From contig NZ_JNKI01000018.1 of assembly GCF_000702005.1 (NCBI RefSeq), forward strand, positions 1 to 60,200: 60,200 nt of DNA, read 5' to 3'. This DNA is from Selenomonas sp. ND2010 (lineage in GTDB: Bacteria; Bacillota; Negativicutes; Selenomonadales; Selenomonadaceae). Positions 52,797 through 60,200 of the stretch are shown piece by piece. The position numbers and the translations under genes were made by a program. Numbering within the stretch: position 1 is the stretch's first letter; every line of letters begins with the position of its first letter. The notes beneath the pieces are model-generated. The model made no database searches and was not told the DNA's origin. It saw only the letters and a program-made list of their open reading frames with translations.

Positions 52797-54415
52797 AAAC
52801 TCAGGACGTGGCAGTAAACGACCTGCCATGGAAAATCGAATATCATGCTGACCGCTGTACGATGTGCGGCAGCTGCGTGGCCGGCTGCTCGTTCAAGGCC
52901 ATCAAAGTGGTTACGCAGAGCCAGTCTTTGACGATTTCGGAGGGGAGTCAGCCCGAACCGAAGCATACGCATGTCGCGCGCCCCATCATCAAACAGGTGG
53001 CAAGCCTGACGGATTTCTGCCGGGGCTGTGGCATGTGCGAGAAAATCTGCCCGAACAACGCCATTCGTCCGGTTCGCAATCCGGACAGCCGCCGCACGCT
53101 GCTGGCAAAAGACAATGGCCCCATCAAACGCGGTGGCCGCACGAACCTCAATGCCCAGCGTACGCTTGACAGTATTGTCGTTGGCCGTATTTCCCAGATG
53201 ACGGACCCGTCGCTCGATGCGGCCCGCCATACCTTCGATATCCGTTCGCCGTTTGGCCGCGTGCTTTCCGCCAAAGAGCTCCCGTTTGAGCTCAAGGATG
53301 GCAAGCTCGTTCAGGCAAGCCATACGCCGCCGGTCGATTGGATTTACCCGCTGATTTTCTCGGATATGTCCATCGGTGCCCTGTCGACCCGTGCTTGGGA
53401 AGCCGTGGCACTGGCTGTGGGCTACCTCAACGAGAAATGCGGCCTGCCGGTACGCATGAGTTCTGGTGAGGGCGGTATGCCAGTAAAACTATTGGAGTCG
53501 GAGTATCTCAAATACTTCATTATACAGATTGCGTCTGGTCACTTTGGCTGGAACCGCATCATCAAAGCAATGCCGCATATGGTTACGGACCCGGCGGGTA
53601 TCCTCATCAAGATCGGTCAGGGGGCAAAACCGGGTGACGGTGGTCTGCTGCCGGAGGCAAAGGTAGCGGAACATGTCCAGGCGATCCGTGGCGTTCCGAA
53701 AGCAACGCTGGCTTCGCCGCCAAACCATCAGGGCCTCTATTCCATCGAGGAATCGGTCCAGAAAATGCATCTTTCCATGAATGCCGCCTTTGGGTTCCGC
53801 GTTCCGGTCGGCATCAAGTGTGCCGCTTCGGCCACTTCGGTATCCGTATACAACAACCTGCTGCGTGACCCGTACAAAATCTGCGGCGGTTTCTTCCTGG
53901 ATGGCATTCAGGGTGGTACGGGTGCCGCCAATGAGGTTTCGCTTGACCACACGGGCCATCCGGTTGTCTCCAAGATTCGTGACTGCTACAACGCAGCCGT
54001 CAAACAGGGCCTGCAGGGACAGATTCCGCTTTACGGCGGTGGTGGTATCGGCATGACCGGGAATGCGGCCGCCGATGCCTTCAAGATGATGTGCCTGGGC
54101 GCCAACGGCGTATTTGTCGGCAAGGTGCTCATTCAGCTCCTGGGCTGCGTAGGCAACGAGCAGGGACGCTGCAATTCGTGCAACACGGGTAAATGCCCGA
54201 TGGGTATCTGCTCGCAGGACCCGCGCCTCGTCAAACGCCTCGATATCGATCGCGGCGCACAGAAAATCGTCGATTATGTACTGGCCTTCGATGCCGAGCT
54301 CAAGAAACTCATGGCACCGATCGGCAACAGCTCGCTGCCGATTGGCCGCAGTGATGCACTGGTATCGACGGATAAAGCTGTGGCCGAGAAACTCGGCATC
54401 CAGTATGTATGCTAA
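52784..54415 (+). CDS. Glutamate synthase FMN subunit with ferredoxin-like domain
   Basis: 543 residues. An N-terminal 2[4Fe-4S] module (CTMCGSCVAGC, CRGCGMCEKICP) precedes the FMN-binding synthase barrel with family motifs SSGEGGMPVKLLESEYLKYF, IKIGQGAKPGDGGLLPEAKV and GGFFLDGIQGGTGAANEVS in part. A third cysteine set, CNSCNTGKCPMGIC, can hold the 3Fe-4S cluster. It adds ammonia to 2-oxoglutarate to give glutamate. Confidence 0.92.
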   Translation: MEAVKTQDVAVNDLPWKIEYHADRCTMCGSCVAGCSFKAIKVVTQSQSLTISEGSQPEPKHTHVARPIIKQVASLTDFCRGCGMCEKICPNNAIRPVRNPDSRRTLLAKDNGPIKRGGRTNLNAQRTLDSIVVGRISQMTDPSLDAARHTFDIRSPFGRVLSAKELPFELKDGKLVQASHTPPVDWIYPLIFSDMSIGALSTRAWEAVALAVGYLNEKCGLPVRMSSGEGGMPVKLLESEYLKYFIIQIASGHFGWNRIIKAMPHMVTDPAGILIKIGQGAKPGDGGLLPEAKVAEHVQAIRGVPKATLASPPNHQGLYSIEESVQKMHLSMNAAFGFRVPVGIKCAASATSVSVYNNLLRDPYKICGGFFLDGIQGGTGAANEVSLDHTGHPVVSKIRDCYNAAVKQGLQGQIPLYGGGGIGMTGNAAADAFKMMCLGANGVFVGKVLIQLLGCVGNEQGRCNSCNTGKCPMGICSQDPRLVKRLDIDRGAQKIVDYVLAFDAELKKLMAPIGNSSLPIGRSDALVSTDKAVAEKLGIQYVC

Positions 54416-54442
54416 CGATGGCGTAACAGGAGGCAATAACTT

Positions 54443-56779
54443 ATGTTCAAGATAGAAACTATGCAGGGACATGAACGCATGTCCACTCAAGACCTGCTGC
54501 TCGCTATCGGCGATGCGGTAAAGCAGGGCGAGACCGAGTTCGAGATTGCGGCTTCCGGCCAACATGATATCGGCGGTCCGTTATGGCATCCGGAAGGCAA
54601 GACGCTGCACTTCCATGTCACGAATGCCGGTCAGCGTCTCGGCTCCATGTGCCTGCCAGGCACGGAGATTATCGCGGAGGGTTCCGTATCGGCCGATGTC
54701 GGCTGGCTGAACTCCGGTGGTACGATTACGGTTAAAGGCGATGCCGGCGATACGGCTGGTCACTGTTCTTCCGGGGGTAAGATTTTCATCGGTGGCCGTG
54801 GCGGTACGCGTACGGGCTCGCTGATGAAACACGACCCGCTCTATGAGGAGCCGGAGCTCTGGATTCTCAAGAATGTTGGGTCATTCTCGTTCGAGTTCAT
54901 GGGCGGCGGCCGGGCCATCGTCTGTGGCTATGACAGCGCGCAGTTCGCCTCGGTACTCGGTGAGCGTGCCTGCGTCGGCATGGTCGGTGGTGTCGTCTAC
55001 GTACGTGGTACCATCGATACCTATCCGGCAGATATCAAATATCTGGATCTGGATGAGGACGATATTGCCTTCCTCGATGGCGGTATGGATGAATTCCTGC
55101 AGCATATCGAACGCGAAGATTTGCGCGAGGAATTGTCGGATTGGAGCCAGTGGAAGAAACTTCGTCCGCTGACGGCTGCTGAGAAAAAGGGCAAAAAGAC
55201 GCATGACCTCAAGGCATTCCGTCTGAATGACTGGGTGAAGGGCGGTATCTTCAGTGATGTCGCTCATGATGATTTTGCCGTTCATAATACGCTTTCCACG
55301 GGGCTTTACCGTCTGCGTGTGCCGAGCTGGGATAATGCGAAATTCGCCGCACCGTGCGAATTCAACTGCCCGACGGGCATCCCGACGCAGCGCCGCTATG
55401 ACCTGATTCGTCAGGGCAAGCTCGATGAGGCGTTCCAGCTGGAATTGCAGTACACGCCGTTCCCCGGTTCGGTTTGTGGTTCGGTCTGCCCGAACCCCTG
55501 CATGGATCACTGTACGCGCGGTACGATTGATGAGCCCATCCAGATCGGTGACCTCGGCTATCGTTCCGCCTTCTTGAAGGTGGAGCCGCCGAAAGTAAAG
55601 ACGGGCAAAAAGATTGCCGTCATCGGTGGTGGTGTGGCCGGTCTCTCGACGGCTTGGCAGCTTGCGCGCAAAGGCCATAGCGTTACGGTCTATGATGATG
55701 CGGACCACATCGGTGGTAAGCTCGAGCAGGTAATCCCGCGCGGCCGTCTGGCGCATGAGCTTCTCGAGGCAGAACTCAAACGCATTCAGAGCGTCGGCGT
55801 CGAATTTGTCACGGCCTGCAAAGTCGATAAAGAAAAATTCGCGGCCCTGCGCCAGGAAAACGATGCCGTTGTTGTCGCTACGGGCGGCACGAAATCCCGC
55901 TTCTTCCCGTGGGAAGGAGCAGAACACCTCACGATGGGGCTGGAGTACCTCAAGGCGATCAATCGCGGCGAAAAACCGGCAACGGGCAAGCATGTCGTGG
56001 TAATCGGTGCGGGTAACTCCGGTATGGATACCTGCCGTGGCGCTTATGAAATGGGCGCGGAGACGGTCGTAGCTGTCGATGTGCAGAAACCGGCAGCTTT
56101 TGCTGATGAAATCGAGTACATCGAAAATCTCGGCGGCAAGCTCGTCTGGCCGTTCTTTACGAATAAAATCACGCCGGAGGGCGTCTATGGCAACGATGGC
56201 CGCTTCATCCCGGCCGATCAGGTAATCGTCAGCATCGGTGAGGAACCGGAGCTTGACTTCCTGCCGGAAGACGAGGGAATCGAGTTCTTCCGCAAGAGCT
56301 GGCTGGTACCCAAGAAAGACCAGAGCATTGCCAAAGGCGTATTCACCGCCGGTGATACGATCAAACCGGGCCGTCTGACCGATGCTATCGGCAGTGGCCG
56401 CAAAGCAGCCTGGTATGTCGATCAGTATGTCATGGGCCAAGAGACTGCGGACTTCCCTGAGAAGCAGCAGATCCCTGCCGAGCGCCTGTCGAAAGCATAC
56501 TTTGATAAGTGCCATCACTGCCTGCTCGGGGATCCGGTCGATGACCATACGCGTTGTGTCAGCTGCGGTACCTGCCGTGACTGCAAGATGTGTCTGGAAT
56601 CCTGCCCAGAAAAAGCCATCACCCGTATTCAGAAGGAAGATGGCAGCTGGGAGTACGTATCTGACCCGAACCGCTGTATCGGCTGCGGAATCTGCGCGGG
56701 GGTCTGCCCCTGTGGCGTCTGGAGTATCAACGACAATCCGGAAAAAATCGCTATGTATTCGACGGGAGCAAAAGCATAA
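54443..56779 (+). CDS. Fusion of glutamate synthase GXGXG domain and GltD-like oxidoreductase
   Basis: 778 residues. The first 250 or so residues are the GXGXG beta-helix domain normally at the end of GltB (AEGSVSADVGWLNSGGTITV, GDAGDTAGHCSSGGKIFIGGRGG in part). The rest is GltD-like: cysteine clusters CEFNCPTGIP and CGSVCPNPC, FAD site GGGVAGLSTAW, NAD(P) site GAGNSGMDTCRGA, GDTIKPGRLTDAIGSGRKAA in part. A C-terminal ferredoxin-like tail (CVSCGTCRDCKMCLESCP, CIGCGICAGVCPCGVW) gives extra clusters. It starts 27 bp after the FMN subunit gene and should feed electrons from NAD(P)H. Confidence 0.9.
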   Translation: MFKIETMQGHERMSTQDLLLAIGDAVKQGETEFEIAASGQHDIGGPLWHPEGKTLHFHVTNAGQRLGSMCLPGTEIIAEGSVSADVGWLNSGGTITVKGDAGDTAGHCSSGGKIFIGGRGGTRTGSLMKHDPLYEEPELWILKNVGSFSFEFMGGGRAIVCGYDSAQFASVLGERACVGMVGGVVYVRGTIDTYPADIKYLDLDEDDIAFLDGGMDEFLQHIEREDLREELSDWSQWKKLRPLTAAEKKGKKTHDLKAFRLNDWVKGGIFSDVAHDDFAVHNTLSTGLYRLRVPSWDNAKFAAPCEFNCPTGIPTQRRYDLIRQGKLDEAFQLELQYTPFPGSVCGSVCPNPCMDHCTRGTIDEPIQIGDLGYRSAFLKVEPPKVKTGKKIAVIGGGVAGLSTAWQLARKGHSVTVYDDADHIGGKLEQVIPRGRLAHELLEAELKRIQSVGVEFVTACKVDKEKFAALRQENDAVVVATGGTKSRFFPWEGAEHLTMGLEYLKAINRGEKPATGKHVVVIGAGNSGMDTCRGAYEMGAETVVAVDVQKPAAFADEIEYIENLGGKLVWPFFTNKITPEGVYGNDGRFIPADQVIVSIGEEPELDFLPEDEGIEFFRKSWLVPKKDQSIAKGVFTAGDTIKPGRLTDAIGSGRKAAWYVDQYVMGQETADFPEKQQIPAERLSKAYFDKCHHCLLGDPVDDHTRCVSCGTCRDCKMCLESCPEKAITRIQKEDGSWEYVSDPNRCIGCGICAGVCPCGVWSINDNPEKIAMYSTGAKA

Positions 56780-56788
56780 AAGAATAAT

Positions 56789-56804
56789 TGTTTCACGTGC
56801 AACA
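56789..56804. promoter_or_regulatory. parS-like ParB site 4
   Basis: TGTTTCACGTGCAACA, the same variant as site 3, directly after the glutamate synthase operon. Confidence 0.82.
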
Positions 56805-56841
56805 AAACGGGACCATGAGAAAAACACATGGTCCCGTTTCT
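56805..56841. terminator. Bidirectional terminator after the glutamate synthase operon
   Basis: A perfect 13-bp stem AAACGGGACCATG / CATGGTCCCGTTT next to parS site 4. Confidence 0.8.
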
Positions 56842-56857
56842 TTTATCGGTGTATCGA

Positions 56858-57259
56858 TTAATGATGCGTAGCGATGTAGAGAATATCGTTCGCCAGGCGG
56901 TCGCCGGAAACTCTCTGCCAGTTTGAACCGGACGAGATGTAGGCATGTTTGCCCGTATAACCCGTCCACATATATTTCCAAGTTCCATCCTGCTGGGTGA
57001 AGCGATAGTCACGCTCCTCAAATTCTGCGTAATCGTCAGCAAGTACAGCATGGATGCGCAGTACCGTATTTGGGATGCGGCCGCTGGCCATCAGGGAACC
57101 GCGGTCAACCGACCAGGTAGCCTGGTATTTGCCATAGCCCAAGTCAATCCAAGGATCAGCACTTGCAACACTGGGCTGCATCAAGTGAAGTCCAGTAAGG
57201 GTGATAGCTGCACCAAAGCAGCAGGCAACGAGATTAGATTTCAGTTTTTTTAAAGTCAT
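56858..57259 (-). CDS. Small secreted protein of unknown function
   Basis: 133 residues. A signal peptide (MTLKKLKSNLVACCFGAAIT.. to ASA-DP near residue 34) and a globular part of about 100 residues with many aromatic residues (DPWIDLGYGKYQATWSVDRG, WKYMWTGYTGKHAYISSGSNW in part). Not recognised. A strong AAGGAGGT precedes the ATG; a longer reading from a TTG lacks a signal start. Confidence 0.7.
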   Translation of the reverse strand: MTLKKLKSNLVACCFGAAITLTGLHLMQPSVASADPWIDLGYGKYQATWSVDRGSLMASGRIPNTVLRIHAVLADDYAEFEERDYRFTQQDGTWKYMWTGYTGKHAYISSGSNWQRVSGDRLANDILYIATHH

Positions 57260-57389
57260 AAGGACCTCCTTCATTTTTTTAAGATTATAACATGATTTTA
57301 ATGTCTTTTGCAAAATATATTATCACACAATAAAACATTGCCATTAACGATATATTTTGTCCATGCGGTCAAGATGTGACAGATATCAA

Positions 57390-57418
57390 TTGTTCCTTCG
57401 TAAATAATCATTTATACT
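57390..57418 (+). promoter_or_regulatory. Promoter of the HAD hydrolase gene
   Basis: TTGTTC (57390-57395), a 17-bp spacer and TATACT (57413-57418), 30 bp before the start codon. Confidence 0.6.
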
Positions 57419-57449
57419 TACAAGTAAAAGGACGATGGAGGCTGTATTT

Positions 57450-58265
57450 ATGGTAAAAATTGTATTTTCGGATATCGATGGAACCTTTTTGACCCCCGAG
57501 AGCAAGGTGAGTCCGGCCACGGCAATGGCGGCGCAGAAACTTCTGGCGGAGGGGATTCCGCTCGTGCTGGTTTCGGCCCGGATGCCGGAGGCTATCTATC
57601 CCTTGACCGATGGGATTGGCATCAAGATTCCCATCATCAGCTACAGTGGCGCGTTAGCGCTCACGGAAACGGGGGAAGAACTGGGGAGCATAACGATGGC
57701 GGGAGCCGATACGGCCCGGCTGTTGACGGTACTGGAAAGCGAATATCCAGAGGCAGTGGTCAACTATTATGCAGGACACCATTGGTATGTCAAAGCGGTG
57801 GAAAACGAGCGCGTTCAGACGGAAGTCCGTATTACCTCGGCACAACCACAAAAAACCAGTTTCGAGGAACGCCTGGCCGTTGGGGAAGTCCCGCATAAAA
57901 TTCTGCTGATGGCGGAGCCAGAACTTTGCGAGCGGGCGGAACGGGAGCTTTCTGCCCGGTTCCCGATGTTTCATGTGGTGCGGTCGGCAGCGTTCCTGCT
58001 CGAGATTATGGATGCAACGGTATCTAAGGCCAGCGGCATCGAAGTGATGCTGAAACATTTTGGATTCACTGCCGAGCAGGCGTTGTCCTTGGGGGATAAT
58101 TATAACGATATTGAGATGTTAGAGCTCACAGGCCGCAGTGTCGCCATGGGAAATTCGCCGGAGAAAATCAAGGCGATTGCAACGGATATTACCTTAGCGA
58201 ATGATGCGGATGGGTGGGCCAGATTCCTGGAACAGGAAATTTTTGCCAAGGAAATCGCGCGCTGA
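57450..58265 (+). CDS. Cof-type HAD-IIB hydrolase
   Basis: Probable sugar or nucleotide phosphatase. 271 residues. Motif I is FSDIDGTFL with the nucleophile Asp, motif II is VSAR, and motif IV is LGDNYNDIEML. A type IIB cap lies between. The ATG at 57450 has GGAGG eight bases upstream; an ATG five codons earlier is too near its Shine-Dalgarno sequence. Substrate unknown. Confidence 0.9.
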   Translation: MVKIVFSDIDGTFLTPESKVSPATAMAAQKLLAEGIPLVLVSARMPEAIYPLTDGIGIKIPIISYSGALALTETGEELGSITMAGADTARLLTVLESEYPEAVVNYYAGHHWYVKAVENERVQTEVRITSAQPQKTSFEERLAVGEVPHKILLMAEPELCERAERELSARFPMFHVVRSAAFLLEIMDATVSKASGIEVMLKHFGFTAEQALSLGDNYNDIEMLELTGRSVAMGNSPEKIKAIATDITLANDADGWARFLEQEIFAKEIAR

Positions 58266-58363
58266 TTTTCCAAATATTTTGCTCTGAATCGATTAAGTTT
58301 TTCGAATATTCACCGATATATACTATAGAAAGTGTTTTTGATGAAGAAGCTGGAGGTGGATGT

Positions 58364-58762
58364 ATGGCTATTGATGCTGTGCAAGGAATAACGGCTTGGT
58401 CAGGGATGAAACACGACAGGAATAGCAGGGAAAAGACGGAAGCGGCGAAGGATATGTTTGCCAAGATGCTGCGTCAGTTGGAAACTGGTGGTGGAATCTC
58501 CGATACTGGGGAAAGTAATGGGGAAGATACCACAACCGTAACGCAGGTCATGTCGGATGGTTCGGTGCTGGTTACCGTCTATGCGGGAAATCGAATCGTA
58601 TCGCAGAGCAAGACCCATGCGGCTAATCCGCAGGAGAATCCAGCGATAGTCAGTACGCGAGTGGAGCATTCGGCGCCGCCGCTTACGGGAAATACCGTAG
58701 GGGATGAGCTGGCCGCGAATATGGCAGCTTCCCAGATGCTCGCTGTGCTGATGCAGAAATGA
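58364..58762 (+). CDS. Small protein of unknown function
   Basis: 132 residues, no signal peptide or membrane helix. Begins MAIDAVQGITAWSGMKHDRN. A polar middle (TGGGISDTGESNGEDTTT) is followed by a beta-type segment VTQVMSDGSVLVTVYAGNRIV and an Ala/Met-rich end. GGAGGTGGA precedes the ATG. Not recognised. Confidence 0.65.
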   Translation: MAIDAVQGITAWSGMKHDRNSREKTEAAKDMFAKMLRQLETGGGISDTGESNGEDTTTVTQVMSDGSVLVTVYAGNRIVSQSKTHAANPQENPAIVSTRVEHSAPPLTGNTVGDELAANMAASQMLAVLMQK

Positions 58763-58767
58763 TTCGA

Positions 58768-58812
58768 AAAAAGGCAGTGAAAACGCCCGCACGTTTTCAC
58801 TGCCTTTTTGGT
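58768..58812. terminator. Bidirectional terminator
   Basis: A perfect 18-bp stem AAAAAGGCAGTGAAAACG and its complement (58792-58809), shared by the small protein gene and the convergent hemerythrin gene. Confidence 0.85.
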
Positions 58813-58827
58813 TCTTGACTTAGGGGA

Positions 58828-59238
58828 TTATTCTTCTACCAGGGGATAGAGCTCCTGATCCTCGCGCTGCAGGCGCTCAATCAGCGCGCCGATAACACGG
58901 TGGGTCTCCTGCAGGAAGCCTGCGGGATTGTTTTTGATTTTCGTCGGGGTCATAAAGGCTTCCTTGTAGCTGGTAAAGGTATCAGCTAAATGGCCCATCT
59001 CCTGGTCAAAGGTCGTAGCGGTCTCGCGGATTTTTGGCACCTCGCTTTTGGCTAGGTTCGGATAGAGGAATTTATCCTCGGCCGCCAAATGGATGGAGAT
59101 AAGTCCGGCGAGACGGGAGAGCGCCCGAGAGATATCGTCGGCCTGACTTATCGCCTTCGTTTCCGTCTTAGCACCAGTTATGGTATCAAGCAGTTTGTAG
59201 ATTCCTTCATGGTGGTCTTTTAGAATTTCCAGATACAT
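58828..59238 (-). CDS. Hemerythrin-domain protein
   Basis: 136 residues; binds a diiron centre and, in this family, O2, NO or peroxides. Metal-ligand candidates occur in order: H in KDHHEGIY, H and E in SIHLAAEDKFLYP, H in MGHLADTF, H in ETHRVIGAL and the acidic REDQELYP. No membrane or signal segment, so cytoplasmic. Its promoter region carries a palindrome at the place of a CRP/FNR-type activator site. Confidence 0.85.
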   Translation of the reverse strand: MYLEILKDHHEGIYKLLDTITGAKTETKAISQADDISRALSRLAGLISIHLAAEDKFLYPNLAKSEVPKIRETATTFDQEMGHLADTFTSYKEAFMTPTKIKNNPAGFLQETHRVIGALIERLQREDQELYPLVEE

Positions 59239-59265
59239 CGTAATCGCTCCTTTTGCTTTTCTCTA

Positions 59266-59315
59266 TGGGTATAGTGTAGCGGGAAACGGGCGGCGAAGAT
59301 GTAACCAGGGTTACA
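59266..59315 (-). promoter_or_regulatory. Hemerythrin promoter with CRP/FNR-like palindrome
   Basis: The perfect palindrome TGTAACC-AG-GGTTACA (59300-59315) lies upstream of a -10 TACACT on the minus strand (59278-59273). Its centre is about 41.5 bp from the expected transcription start near 59266, the class II activator position. No good -35 is seen, which fits an activated promoter. Confidence 0.45.
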
Positions 59316-59411
59316 AAAAAGTTTCGAAACGAACATATTTATGGCAGGAATTCGCGGATGCGATTCCGAAGTAAACAGCGCATCTGGTTCCTGGCCGGAA
59401 AAGTATTCTGA

Positions 59412-60200
59412 GTGAACGTACCCCCGCCTATAGAGGCGGGAGCTTCCTGCTTCCACGAGAACAGCACCACTGACTCCGAAGAGTTGCAGCGACTTACACT
59501 CTTTCCACAGGCGTAGATTCCCGTGCGCCCCACGGTATTTTACGAGATTAGTTAGGCAGATATTCGTCTAGCTTCTTTTCGAATATTTATTGCAGCGTTT
59601 TTATCGCGGTTATGATGACTGCCACAAGCGGGACAATCCCATTCTCTTACAGACAAGTTTTTAGTTTCGTCATTTTGGTAGCCACAAATATGGCATAATT
59701 GACTGCTTGGATACCACTTGTCTATCTTTATAAGTTGTTTGCCCTGCCATGCAAGCTTGTACTCCAGTATATTTGTGAACATGTTCCAGCCATTGTCGGC
59801 TACAGATTTACCAAAGCTGAATTTTCCGCCTTTCTTATGTTTCGCCATAGCTTTGACACTAATATCTTCTATGCCTATGGCATCATAGCGGTCTACCAAG
59901 TAGCGGGCTTTTTGGTGAAGGAAGTCGTGGCGTTGGTTGGCAATTTTTTCATGTAACTTAGCTACACGCAACCTTTGTTTGTCTCTGTTATGACTTCCCT
60001 CTTGCCGCTTAGAAAGTTTTCTTTGTGCCTTGGCTAATCTTTTCTCGGCTTTCTTCAAGAAATTTGGATAGTCTGCATCATCCTCATCGGAAGCAACATA
60101 CAAACCGTGCATAGCAAAGTCCAGCCCAAGAAAGTTCTTCGGTATTATGGGGAGTATTTGGTTTTCATACTCTACAAGAATACTGATGTAGTATTTTCCT
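59412..60200 (-). mobile_element. IS200/IS605-type element, right end and partial body
   Basis: tnpB runs off the window edge and its 3' side shows an IS200/IS605-like end: a hairpin CCCGCCT-ATAG-AGGCGGG (59423-59440) close to GTTCAC read on the minus strand (59417-59412), a typical right-end cleavage context. The end at 59412 is inferred. The 59412-59551 stretch should carry the 3' part of the omega RNA, the guide scaffold of TnpB. No tnpA is seen in the visible part. Confidence 0.65.
59552..60200 (-). CDS. tnpB: TnpB, RNA-guided nuclease of an IS element (5' end off window)
   Basis: At least 216 residues; the frame stays open to the window edge. RuvC-like motifs are intact: Asp in FLGLDFAMHGLYV (encoded near 60120), Glu in YDAIGIEDISV, and Asp in NRDKNAAINI. 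The zinc finger is CHICGYQNDETKN to CPACGSHH. TnpB cuts DNA guided by omega RNA from the element end and helps the element to persist. The N-terminal part is not in the window, so completeness cannot be judged. Confidence 0.88.
   Translation of the reverse strand, partial: GKYYISILVEYENQILPIIPKNFLGLDFAMHGLYVASDEDDADYPNFLKKAEKRLAKAQRKLSKRQEGSHNRDKQRLRVAKLHEKIANQRHDFLHQKARYLVDRYDAIGIEDISVKAMAKHKKGGKFSFGKSVADNGWNMFTNILEYKLAWQGKQLIKIDKWYPSSQLCHICGYQNDETKNLSVREWDCPACGSHHNRDKNAAINIRKEARRISA

Noticed and set aside
54881-56827. Open frame of 648 codons on the minus strand opposite the GltD fusion gene
   Set aside because: Antisense shadow of a well-supported gene; the translation is rich in Arg, Ile and Asp without domain motifs.
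59220-59456. 78-codon minus-strand frame upstream of hemerythrin
   Set aside because: It crosses the IS right end and the hemerythrin promoter and has no Shine-Dalgarno sequence.

Overview
The window is the replication-origin region of a chromosome from a diderm Firmicute, most likely a Negativicute of the Selenomonas type. The order around 22.9-37.3 kb (gyrB, remB, a DUF721/DciA gene, recF, an S4 gene, dnaN, dnaA, then rpmH, rnpA, yidD, yidC, jag, mnmE, mnmG, rsmG) is the classic Firmicute oriC order. The secretin and CpaB of a Tad pilus imply an outer membrane. Genus level is inference. DnaA boxes lie on both sides of dnaA (28.9-29.1 and 30.56-30.77 kb), so oriC looks bipartite. Core genes are read away from it on both sides: dnaA to gyrA leftwards, rpmH to parB rightwards. 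Four parS-like sites lie to the right of the origin, two of them flanking parA-parB.

Left arm (1-22.9 kb): a long palindromic element, malic enzyme, a chemotaxis receptor, gyrA, a Ppx/GppA phosphatase, a guanylate-kinase-like protein behind a possible leader RNA, and an HTH-Fic protein with a palindrome at its promoter. A Tad/Flp pilus locus fills 9.4-20.8 kb: an operon of cpaB, secretin, two CpaE/MinD-like ATPases, tadB, flp pilin, tadE, tadA, tadC and a DUF192 gene on the minus strand, with a TadG-like gene and a prepilin peptidase on the plus strand at its two ends. Next to the peptidase, 20.80-21.16 kb holds what looks like an unannotated type I toxin-antitoxin pair: a 29-residue hydrophobic peptide and a divergent antisense RNA matching its start-codon region. 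A Mn-type (yybP-ykoY) riboswitch then controls terC-htpX.

Origin core and right arm (22.9-60.2 kb): after rsmG come two AT-rich genes for secreted proteins of unknown function and a GGDEF-EAL protein whose promoter is covered by a perfect inverted repeat and DnaA boxes. Then come a stand-alone AICAR transformylase behind a ZTP riboswitch, pfkA, an orphan short transcript, and a split B12-dependent methionine synthase (catalytic protein plus separate activation domain). parA-parB follows, then a DUF4446 protein and an M23 peptidase, and a three-gene split glutamate synthase of archaeal type. The end holds a small secreted protein, a HAD phosphatase, a small unknown protein, a hemerythrin with a palindromic site at about -41, and the right end of an IS200/IS605-type element whose tnpB runs off the window.

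No rRNA, tRNA or CRISPR array was recognised. Start codons were moved inward from the longest frame wherever a Shine-Dalgarno sequence or family N-terminus supported it. Promoter, operator and small-RNA calls were made by eye and are weaker than the protein calls.
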